This document shows positions 56,208-64,000 of a stretch of DNA of 64,000 nucleotides, piece after piece (the stretch's first letter is position 1; each line of letters starts with the position of its first letter). Source of the stretch: CAVVZJ01 sp963752755 (GTDB lineage: Bacteria > Planctomycetota > Planctomycetia > Isosphaerales > Isosphaeraceae); assembly GCA_963752755.1 (NCBI GenBank), contig CAVVZJ010000003.1:930001-994000 (forward strand), given 5' to 3'. The translations under genes were made by a program, and so were the position numbers. The notes below the pieces were generated by a model, which saw only the letters and a program-made list of their open reading frames with translations, was not told where the DNA came from and ran no database searches.

Positions 56208-57009
56208 ATGAGGAAAGTCGTCGTGATCCTGGCCGCGACCGCGGGGGTCCTCTCGGGGCGCAGGACCCGGGCTCCGCGCCCAGCAGACACCGCCGGTGCC
56301 CCCCCCTTCGGTCGTCCTGCCCAGCCCCCTCCCGACGATTCCGGACAGGGCCGCCGATCCGGCACCCGCGAAGAAGCCGAAGCCGCCGAAGATCACCTTG
56401 CAGAAGCTGGAGGAGTCCGGGCCGCAAGGCGAGCATGGCGCCTCGCAGGTGCTCGGACGCCGGGCCACCGTGAAGGTCTCGGGCTCCACCCTGACGGCCA
56501 AGCTGACCGGCGTGGCCGCCGCTTATAACGCGGTGGCCTGCCCGGGCCGGGCGATGGCGTCGATCCGGATGGTCCAGCCGTTCGACATTGAGACGGCCCC
56601 GGGGGCGAACCCCTGGGTGAGCGTGACCCTCACGGCCGAGGCCGAGGGCTACGTCCGCACGATGGCCCCCGCAACCGGCGGTTTGCGCCTGGCCTCGGCC
56701 GCCGTCTATCCGGCCGCGGGCGGTCCCCCAATCGCCCTCGGCCTGTCGCCTGCCGGGGTCGCCGACGGCCGCCACTTCCACTATCAACAGAGTCTCTCCG
56801 TGCCCCCAACCGTCGTGCCTGCCGGGCGTTACGTCCTGGTGATGGACTTCGCCGTCGAGGCCGCCGTCTCCAGCCTCTTCTACGGCTACTCCGCCGCCGT
56901 CTTCGCCTCTGCTATTCCCCGCGACCCTCCCGTGGGCGCGAATCCATACGCCGATCTCGACCCCGAGGCCCTCGGATTCACCGTCGTGTTGAAGGCAACC
57001 TCGCTCTGA
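56208..57009 (+). CDS. Exported protein of unknown function (one or two apparent frameshifts)
   Basis: About 267 residues. ATG 56208 after GGAGGAGAGAGG. A signal peptide (MRKVVVILAATAGVLSG) is followed, after frame changes near 56255-56290, by a Pro-rich stretch (QTPPVPPPSVVLPSPLPTIP) and a Lys/Pro linker. The C-terminal 190 residues look like a beta-sandwich (LQKLEESGPQGEHGA, SGSTLTAKLTGVAAAYN, VSVTLTAEAEGYVRT, GRYVLVMDFAVEA). No family recognised; probably cell-surface or periplasmic. Confidence 0.6.
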
Positions 57010-57394
57010 ATGGCTCGAAGTCTTCCCCCCGCTTCTCAGGAACAAGGCACGTAAATTGCCCAGAGTTTGCAGGATGGGATGAATGATCGGATTCCGCGAT
57101 CGAAACCGGGAAGCGCCGCCGCATCGAACCTCGTCCTTCCGACGTCGGTCCCGGGGCTGAGGTCCAGGGTGCGCATCCTGGTTCCCATTGTGCAGGACGT
57201 GAATCGCCTGATTCAACGACAGGTGGAATCGTGATTCCTGGCTCGGCCCGCCATGCCGGTGGATCATCATCCGGCGACCCGGAGCCCGGACCGACCGGCC
57301 TCCACGGGTCCACGACGACGCGCCGGGAAGGCCCTCAACCCGGCCGGGCCGCCGAGCCCGGTCGAGAAGCGAGCGAGAAGCGAGCGAGAAGACA
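57010..57394. other. Intergenic region with an 11-bp tandem repeat
   Basis: 385 bases before the reductase start. The unit GAGAAGCGAGC occurs twice (57364-57385) and a third time in part, reaching the ATG at 57395; it may serve as, or vary, the ribosome site. Nothing else was recognised. Confidence 0.45.
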
Positions 57395-58489
57395 ATGAGC
57401 GATCAGCCGCTGTTGATCACGGGCGCGACGGGGGCCCTCGGCCAGCAGCTCGTCCGGGAACTGATCGAGGAGTCGGACCGGACGCTCTACCTCTTGATCC
57501 GGGGCAAGGGTCGGCGCTCCCCCGAGGATCGGGCACGGAAGCTCCTCGCGCCGGGCGGTGGGGAAGGGTTGCTGGGGTCACAGGTCAGGGTTGTCGCGGG
57601 CGACGTCGCCCAGCCGGGCTTTGGCCTCGCTCCGCGGGACCGCGACCGGCTCCGCGACGAGATCGGCCTGTTCTACCACGTCGCCGCCCTGACCGACCTG
57701 AACGCCGCCGAGGAACCTTGCCGCCGGATCAACATCGCCGGGACCGTCGAGGCCCTGCGGCTGGCCCGCGAGCTGGACGAGCGCGGCCGGTTCGAGCGGC
57801 TGGTTTACTTCAGCACGGCCTACGTCGCCGGGAGCGGTCGCCCTTACCACGCCTTCGAGGAGGAGATGGCCCCGGAACCGGCCCACGCCAACGCCTACGA
57901 GTCCACCAAGTACGAGGCCGAGCGTCGGGTCCGCGGCGCCATGGCCGAGGGCCTGCCGGTGACGATCGTCCGGCCGAGCATCGTCGTGGGCGACTCCCGC
58001 ACCGGCGAGGTCACCGAGTTCAACGTGATCTACCCATTCCTCAAACTCTACGCCCACGGCATCCTGAGCATCCTGCCAGCCCATCCCGACGACACATTTA
58101 ACGTCGTGCCGATCGACTTCGTGACCCGGGCCGTCCGCGCCCTCGCCAGGCGGCCGGATTCGGTCGGCAAGACGTACCACCTCGTCGCCGACCGCCCGCC
58201 CTCGATCGGCACGCTCCTGAAGGTCAAGGACGTGGAGTTCCCCACGATCCCCCACATCGAGCTGGTGGACCCGGACCAGTTCGCCGCCGGCCCCCAGGCC
58301 CTCTTGCAGAGCCAGATCCAGGAGCTCGTCGGGCCGTACCTGGGCTACCTGCGCTGCCGCCTCACCTTCGACACGACCAACACCCGCGCCGCCCTGGCCG
58401 ACACCGACGTGAACTTCCCGAAAACCGATTACGACTTCCTCACCCGGATCGTGCAATATGCGGTGGACCGGAAATATCTATTGATCTGA
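57395..58489 (+). CDS. Extended SDR, thioester-reductase-like (NAD-binding_4)
   Basis: 364 residues. The Rossmann motif TGATGALGQ at residues 10-18 and the catalytic Y-x3-K in NAYESTKYEAE are clear, with GDVAQPGFGL, LFYHVAALTDLNAAEE and VRPSIVVGDSRTGEV between. The closest known type is the male-sterility/fatty-acyl reductase and NRPS terminal reductase group (NAD-binding_4), which reduces thioesters or epimerises/oxidises sugars and lipids. No carrier-protein gene is nearby, so the substrate is open. Convergent with the efflux pump gene. Confidence 0.85.
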   Translation: MSDQPLLITGATGALGQQLVRELIEESDRTLYLLIRGKGRRSPEDRARKLLAPGGGEGLLGSQVRVVAGDVAQPGFGLAPRDRDRLRDEIGLFYHVAALTDLNAAEEPCRRINIAGTVEALRLARELDERGRFERLVYFSTAYVAGSGRPYHAFEEEMAPEPAHANAYESTKYEAERRVRGAMAEGLPVTIVRPSIVVGDSRTGEVTEFNVIYPFLKLYAHGILSILPAHPDDTFNVVPIDFVTRAVRALARRPDSVGKTYHLVADRPPSIGTLLKVKDVEFPTIPHIELVDPDQFAAGPQALLQSQIQELVGPYLGYLRCRLTFDTTNTRAALADTDVNFPKTDYDFLTRIVQYAVDRKYLLI

Positions 58490-58510
58490 TCCGCACCGGC
58501 CTGGCCGGGG

Positions 58511-61500
58511 TCAATCCTCGTCGTCCTCCGGCGGCGCGACGCCCGGGTCGAACCAGGGGTAAATGGCGGGCAGGACGATCAACTTCAGGAACATGCTGGT
58601 CAGCAGGCCGCCGATGACGACCGTCGCCAAGGGGCGCTGGACCTCGGCCCCGGAGCCGGTCGAGAAGGCCATCGGCACGAATCCGAGGCTGGCGACCAGG
58701 CCGGTCATCAGGATCGGCCTCAGGCGGGCCATCGCGGCGCGGTGGACCGCCTCGACCGTGGGCGTGCCGGCCGTGATGAGCTGACGGATCGCCTCGACGA
58801 GCACCAGGCCGTCGAGCACCGCCACCCCCGACAGGGCGATGAACCCGACACCCGCCGAGATGCTGAAGTCAATCCCTCGTATCCACAAGGCCAGCACGCC
58901 CCCGACCGCCCCCAGGGGCACCGCGATGAAGATCAGGAGGCCCAGCAGGACCGAGCCGAACGTGCTGTAAAGCAGCAGGAAGATCAAGACCAGGGCGATC
59001 GGCACGACGATCGTCAGCCGCTGCGAGGCCGACTCCAGGTTCTCGAACGTGCCGCCCCAGTGCAGCCGATACCCCTCGGGAAGCTGGACATCCCGGGCGA
59101 CGATGCGCTTCGCCTCGGCCACGAAGCCAGCCAGGTCCCGGCCACGGACATTGATCGTGATCATCGCCCGGCGCTCCCGGTCCTTGCGCCAGATCTCATA
59201 GACGCCGTCGTCGCGGCGGATCTCGGTCAGGTCTTCCAGCGGAATCATCCGCCCTCGCGGGTCGGCGATCTCCAGGTTGCGGATCGCTTCCAGGTCGTTG
59301 CGCGACTCCGGCCGGAAACGAGCCTGGAGGGCGAACCGCCGCTGTCCCTCAACAACCTGGCCGACCGTCTTGCCGCCCAGGGCCTCGATCGCCGCCAGCA
59401 CGTCGGCGGCGTCGATCCCGTAGCGCGCCACCCGGTCGCGGTCGACCTGGATCTGCAGGACCGGCAGGCCGAGCACATGCAGCGCCTTGACGTCGGAGGC
59501 GCCCGGAACCGTCTTCATAACCTCGGCCAGCTCGTTGGCCTTCGCCTGGAGTGTCGGCAGGTCCTCGCCGTAGAGGCTCAGGCCGACGTCGCCCTTGGTG
59601 CCGGCCAGCATGTCGCTGAACCGCAGCTCGATCGGCTGGGTGAACACGACGCTCGTGCCGGGCAGAACCTGCTCGGCGATCTTCGACATTCGGTCGATCA
59701 GCTCCTCCTTGGTCGCGACGCGGGTCCAGCGATCGGGGCGGTTCAGGAAGACGTAGAACTCCGTGGTGTTGATCGCCGCCGGGCTCAGGCCGATCTCGGG
59801 GCGGCCCGACTGTCCCGAGATCGAGCGGATCTCGTCGGGGAACGCCTTGAGCAAGGCCCGCTCCAGCCGGGTCGTGTCGGCGACGGCCTCTTCGAGCGAG
59901 GCGCTCGGCGGTCGGGTCAGGTCGAGCACCAGGTCGCCCTCATTGAGCTGCGGGATGAACTCGCCGCCGAGCCCCAGGGCCACCGGCACACACGCCGCGA
60001 ACATCACGACGGCCCCCAGAGTCACGATCCAGGGATGCTGCTGAGACCATCCCAGTACCGGCTCATACAGCCGCTTCGCCAGCCGGACCGGCCAGGTGTC
60101 GCGCTCCGACATCCCCGGCTTCAGGAAGTACGACGCCAGCACCGGGATCACCGTCAACGACAGCAGCAGCGAGCCGGCCAATGCGAAGATGACCGTCAAG
60201 GCCATCGGCCGGAACATCTTGCCCTCGACACCCGTCAAGGCCAGGATCGGCAGGTGGACCAGCGTGATGATGCCGACGCCGAAGATGACCGGCTTGAGGA
60301 CCTCCAGCGTCGCCTCTCGCACGATCTTGACCACCTTGCCGCCCTGCCGAGCGTGTGCCAGGTGGCTGGCGCAGTTCTCGATGACGATCACGGCGCTATC
60401 GACGATCAGGCCGAAGTCGAGCGCCCCGAGGCTCATCAGGCTGCCCGCGATCCCGAAGGCGTACATCAGGTTGCCGGCGAAGAGCATCGAGAGCGGGATT
60501 GCCGACGCCACGATCAGGCCCGCCCGCAGGTTGCCCAGCATCACCAGCAGGACGACGATCACCAGCACGCCGCCCTCCACGAGGTTGTGCACCACGGTGT
60601 CGATCGCTCGCTCGATCAGCTCGGAGCGGTCGTAGAAGGGGTCGATGACGACGCCCTCAGGCAAGCCCTCCTGGATCTTGTCGAGCTTCTCCTTGAGCCG
60701 CTCGACAACGACCCGGCCGTTTTCGCCAGCCAGGAGCAGGACGGTGGCCGTGACCGCCTCACCGCGGCCGTCGCGGGTGACGACCCCCTGGCGGAGCATC
60801 GGCGCGAACTGGACCCGGCCGACGTCGCGGACATAGATCGGCGTGCCGTCGGTCGCCGTCTCGATGACGATCTCCTCGATCTCCGCCAGGCTCCGGACCA
60901 GGCCCACACCCCGGATCACCCGCATCTCGCCGTTGCGTTCGAGGTAGCCGCCACCGGCGTTGCTGTTGTTGCGCCGGAGGGCCTCGAAGACCCGGTTGAC
61001 GCCGATGCCGCGAGCCGCCAGCCGGTCGGGGTCCAGCTCGACCTGATACGTCTTCAGCTCGCCGCCGAAGGTGTTCACCTCGATGATCCCGGGCACCGTC
61101 AGGAGCGGCCGGGCCACGTCCCAGTCAAGGATCGTGCGCAGTTCCATCAAGGAACGCTGGCGAGTCGCGTCCGCGCTGTTCTTCACCTCGAACTGGTAGA
61201 TCTCGCCCAGGCCCGTGGCGATCGGCCCCATGACCGGCCGGCCGAATCCCGCGGGGATCTCCTCGCGGACCCGGGCCAGCCGCTCACCGACCTGCTGGCG
61301 CGCCCAGTAGATGTCGGTCCCTTCCTGGAAGACGATCGTCACCGCCGAGAAGCCGAACTGCGTGATCGACCGCACCTCCTCGATCCGCGGGATGCCGTTC
61401 ATGGCATTCTCGACCGGGATCGTGATGAACTGCTCGACCTCCCCCGGCCCCAGCGCCGGCGCGTCGGTCAGGGCGACGACCTGGACGTTCGTGATGTCCG

Positions 61501-61618
61501 GCAGCGCGTCGATCGGCAAATTCAGCAGCGAATATCCGCCGGCCGCCGCCATGCCGATGAGGACCAGGAGGATGAATCCGCGGTGCTTGAGCGAGAATTT
61601 GACGAGCGTGTCGAACAT
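58511..61618 (-). CDS. Heavy-metal efflux RND pump (CzcA/CusA family)
   Basis: 1035 residues, full length. Twelve-helix RND layout with two large periplasmic loops. The HME-RND signature DFGLIVDSAVIVIEN in helix 4 carries the proton-relay Asp residues; LPIDALPDITNVQV near the N-terminus and GGEFIPQLNEGDLVL in the second loop are typical. It exports divalent or monovalent metal ions with the HlyD-type adaptor encoded just upstream. Metal-binding Met triads of CusA were not found, so Zn/Co/Cd-type specificity is more likely than Cu/Ag (inference). No outer-membrane channel gene is in the window. Confidence 0.93.
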   Translation of the reverse strand: MFDTLVKFSLKHRGFILLVLIGMAAAGGYSLLNLPIDALPDITNVQVVALTDAPALGPGEVEQFITIPVENAMNGIPRIEEVRSITQFGFSAVTIVFQEGTDIYWARQQVGERLARVREEIPAGFGRPVMGPIATGLGEIYQFEVKNSADATRQRSLMELRTILDWDVARPLLTVPGIIEVNTFGGELKTYQVELDPDRLAARGIGVNRVFEALRRNNSNAGGGYLERNGEMRVIRGVGLVRSLAEIEEIVIETATDGTPIYVRDVGRVQFAPMLRQGVVTRDGRGEAVTATVLLLAGENGRVVVERLKEKLDKIQEGLPEGVVIDPFYDRSELIERAIDTVVHNLVEGGVLVIVVLLVMLGNLRAGLIVASAIPLSMLFAGNLMYAFGIAGSLMSLGALDFGLIVDSAVIVIENCASHLAHARQGGKVVKIVREATLEVLKPVIFGVGIITLVHLPILALTGVEGKMFRPMALTVIFALAGSLLLSLTVIPVLASYFLKPGMSERDTWPVRLAKRLYEPVLGWSQQHPWIVTLGAVVMFAACVPVALGLGGEFIPQLNEGDLVLDLTRPPSASLEEAVADTTRLERALLKAFPDEIRSISGQSGRPEIGLSPAAINTTEFYVFLNRPDRWTRVATKEELIDRMSKIAEQVLPGTSVVFTQPIELRFSDMLAGTKGDVGLSLYGEDLPTLQAKANELAEVMKTVPGASDVKALHVLGLPVLQIQVDRDRVARYGIDAADVLAAIEALGGKTVGQVVEGQRRFALQARFRPESRNDLEAIRNLEIADPRGRMIPLEDLTEIRRDDGVYEIWRKDRERRAMITINVRGRDLAGFVAEAKRIVARDVQLPEGYRLHWGGTFENLESASQRLTIVVPIALVLIFLLLYSTFGSVLLGLLIFIAVPLGAVGGVLALWIRGIDFSISAGVGFIALSGVAVLDGLVLVEAIRQLITAGTPTVEAVHRAAMARLRPILMTGLVASLGFVPMAFSTGSGAEVQRPLATVVIGGLLTSMFLKLIVLPAIYPWFDPGVAPPEDDED

Positions 61619-61734
61619 CGATTTCCGGGATGGGGGATAGGTTCAGGGATAGATCACGACCCGCATGGTCGAGGACACGAACGAGAGTTGACCGCTCCTT
61701 TTGATTCACTCTGATGTCAGAGAACCGTCTCGAA

Positions 61735-61768
61735 CCGGCAGGACAGCCGGGGGCGGCCATCCTGCCGG
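61735..61768. repeat. GC hairpin between adaptor and pump genes
   Basis: CCGGCAGGA (61735-61743) pairs with TCCTGCCGG (61760-61768); the loop carries CAGCCGGGGGCGGC, related to the core of the elements at 1443, 40404 and 55428. It lies in the 173-base adaptor-pump gap and might lower pump expression. Confidence 0.5.
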
Positions 61769-61791
61769 TCCGAGGATTCTGGCGAAACCCC

Positions 61792-63545
61792 TCAGGGCGC
61801 CTCGGCGACCAGCTCGCCCGCGGCGGCATGCTCGGCGGCGGCCTTGAGCTTGAAGGCGCCGTGGACGACGACCTCCTCGCCCGGCTCCACGCCGCTCAGG
61901 ACGGCGACCTGCTGGCCGCGACGGGTTCCCAACTCCACGCGACGGCGCTCGAACTGCTCGGGGCCGGTGCGGACGTAGACGAACCGCTCGTCGTCCTCGC
62001 TCAGCAAGGCCGACTCCGGGATGAACGCAGCGGTCCGCGCGTCCGGACTGACGACCTCGACCTCGACGAACATGCCCGGTTTGAGCAGACGCTCGGGGTT
62101 CTTGGCCTCGGCCAGCAGGAGGATGGCGCGGGTCTTCTCGTCGACCAGGTCGCCGGTGTAGATCACCCGGCCCTCGAAGGTCCGCCCCGGGTACGACGGC
62201 GAGGTGAACCGCACCCGGCCACCACTCTGGCCGACGAGCCGGCCGAAGTCCGACTCCCGGACCTTCACCTCGACCCAGACGGTCGAGAGGTCGGCGAGCT
62301 GGAAGATCCGGTGCGTCGTATCGACGGCGACGCCGGGGACGACCAGCTCGCGGTCGATGATCGTGCCGTCGAAGGGGGCCCAGATCGAGAACGTGCCGAT
62401 CGGCGTTTGCTCGGGGTCGGGGTCCTCCTGCTGGTCCGCCGAGTTGCCGACCGGCTCGACGTCGCCGCCGCTCTTCGACTCGGGCAGGATCTGCTCGGGC
62501 CTCAGCTCCTCGATGGTCTTCTCGGTGCCGCTCTCGGAGGCGGCCAGCGTGCCGTCGGGGCGGACGCCGACGACCCGACCGAAGCGGACCTCGGGCTCGG
62601 TGCCGTCGGGCCGCACGCCCAGCACCCGGAGCCGCTCGCGGGCGACCTTCACGGCCGTCTCGGCCTGCCGGCGGACCTGCTGGGTCCGCGAGTTCTCCAG
62701 CAGGGCCTCGAAGCCGACCCGGTCCATCAAGGCCTGGTAGGTGGCCAGCGCCGCCTCGTATTCGGCCCGGGACTGCTGGTAGTCCTCCACCGAGACGGCG
62801 TTGTCCGACCGCAAAGTCCGGCTCCGATCAAACTTCGCATCGGCCAGGCGAAAATTGGCGTAGGCGGTCATGAGCCGCTCGCGGTCGGCACCCACCGGCC
62901 GGTCCTCGAACTCTTGCTCGATCTGCTCCGGAGTGCCGCCCGACTTGAGCCGGTCGATCAGTTCAAGCGTGGCGCGGCAGATATCCGATTGCCAGCGAGC
63001 CCGCGAGCTGGCAATCTCCAGCTCTTGCAGGCGCGTGACCAGTTCGAGCCGGGCCTCGGCCACCTGCGGGCTATCGATCGTCGCCAGCAGGTCACCGGCG
63101 CGGACATCCTGGCCGACGTGCGCCGCCACCGAGCGCACGACGCCGGCCGCTCTCGGCGTGATGTAGGCGTAGCGGGTCTCGTCGGGCGTGACCCGCCCCG
63201 GCGCTTGAGAATCTCGTGCATCGGGCCAGCACTGACCGGCTCGGTCCGCAGGTCCACGGCCCGCTGCTGTGCCCGGGTGAGAACGATTGACCAGCCGGGC
63301 TCCTCGCTGACCGCTATCGGCGGCGGATCGGCCTCCTCGACCGCCTTGGGACGCCCGCTGGCCGCGATCGCCTCGGTGCGCCCGTCCTGCGAGCCGGATC
63401 GTTGGCTCCACCAGGTCCGGCCGCCCAGCATCCCCAGGACACCCACCGCCAGCAAGACCACGACTGCCGCCCCGACGAGGACCCACCGACCCCGACGGCG
63501 CGGGAACAGGGAACGCCAGAAAGCATGGAATGACGATGACGACAT
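61792..63545 (-). CDS. Efflux RND periplasmic adaptor (HlyD/CzcB type) (one apparent frameshift)
   Basis: About 584 residues, longer than usual (about 400). One membrane anchor (GRWVLVGAAVVVLLAVGVLG), then after a frame change near 63205 the lipoyl half-motif VRSVAAHVGQDVRAGDLLAT, a helical hairpin (LQELEIASSRARWQSD ... SRTQQVRRQAETAVKVARER), a Pro/Glu insert of about 75 residues holding two GVRPDGT copies, then the second lipoyl half IWAPFDGTIIDRELVVPG and barrel domains (STVWVEVKVRESDFG, AILLLAEAKNPERLLKPGMF). It links the RND pump to an outer-membrane channel. Confidence 0.88.
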
Positions 63546-64000
63546 CACGACCTCATCAAGGGTTGCGACCTTCTCCGTTGCCGGACGTGGTCGGGGGTGC
63601 CCGGGACGGTGTCGGAAACGCGATCCCGGGGATGGGCCCGCCGCCTGCCGATCGGGCCTCGGGGCCGTGGCTTTTCGCCACCACGACACGACCGGACGAC
63701 CCACGACAGGCGTTGTTCTGGACCGTCGGGGGATTGGGTTGGATTCCGAGATCCCCCAGTCGATGGGCCTGGGCCGCCTCAGGACGGCTCGGCCTCCGGA
63801 TTCAAGGCACTCGTTTTGCGGACGAGGCTCCTATTCCCATTATTGGTTACTTTCTCCTCCCAGGGCAAGTTTTGTGCCGTGAAGCCCCTCATGGAAGACA
63901 CCATGATGACACACGTTGCGTTTGAAAAACAAGTCTCAAACCGGATTCCCGGATGGCCGGCAGTGACCTTGCCGGGTCGCGCAACGTTTGTCGATAATGG
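63546..64000. other. Upstream region of the efflux operon
   Basis: 455 bases to the window end without a supported gene. A/T-richer near 63820-63860 and 63900-63945, the likely promoter side; short inverted repeats (ACGTTGCG ... CGCAACGT) occur in the last 90 bases. Nothing firmly identified. Confidence 0.3.

Noticed and set aside
58742..61714. A 990-codon open frame on the plus strand opposite the RND pump
   Set aside because: It is the antisense shadow of a highly conserved pump gene; composition (Arg, Gln, Asp-rich, no domains) is typical of high-GC antisense frames.

Overview
The window looks like chromosomal DNA from a high-GC (roughly 68-70 % by eye) Planctomycetota bacterium, most plausibly of the Isosphaeraceae. 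The evidence is a Tat-exported DUF1501 protein, a MauG-like di-haem peroxidase, HEAT and von Willebrand proteins with single membrane anchors, Uma2 and DUF4058 proteins, and intergenic arrays of a GGGTTCGTTT motif. That assignment is inference; no rRNA or tRNA gene was found.

Layout. 0-1.4 kb: end of an unknown gene and a bestrophin-like channel. 1.7-9.0 kb, minus strand: a signalling operon read from 9.0 kb downward as RsbR (globin), RsbS, RsbT, an RsbX-type phosphatase, a large hybrid histidine kinase, a receiver-PP2C phosphatase and a polysaccharide deacetylase. 9.2-11.2 kb: acetyltransferase and alpha/beta hydrolase. 11.5-15.8 kb, plus strand: two paralogous membrane-anchored VWA proteins. 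15.9-20.9 kb: sigma-54 activator, HEAT protein with a buried receiver-like domain, and lysA. 21.3-25.7 kb: accessory islet (two Uma2 proteins, a nuclease-like protein, a cysteine hydrolase, an antitoxin/PIN pair, an Mrr-type nuclease) between lysA and argH-carB. 25.7-30.4 kb: argH and carB. 30.4-34.1 kb: repeat array, two copies of a 97-bp MITE-like element around a two-gene operon of unknown proteins, and DUF4058. 34.2-38.8 kb: MFS transporter, DNA methyltransferase, exported sugar dehydrogenase. 38.9-47.5 kb: small HEAT protein, DUF1579, nuclease/phosphatase-fold protein, iron-type binding lipoprotein, LamG-like protein, membrane glycosyltransferase, B12-binding protein. 47.6-54.3 kb: coiled-coil protein, DUF1501, di-haem peroxidase, small secreted cysteine protein, Tat beta-propeller. 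54.6-63.5 kb: GNAT, secreted protein, SDR reductase and an HME-RND efflux pair.

About 25 of some 55 genes read correctly only if one or more single-base indels are allowed, carB included. I treat this as sequence error rather than mass gene decay and give each gene as one reconciled span with approximate frame-change points. Start-to-stop protein lengths for these genes are therefore approximate.

The most interesting items are: the stressosome fused in one operon to a two-component relay; a stand-alone B12 protein carrying the Wx9EH photoreceptor signature; the MITE-flanked two-gene unit of unknown function; the TIR-bearing hairpin elements; and the GGGTTCGTTT arrays upstream of lysA and carB.
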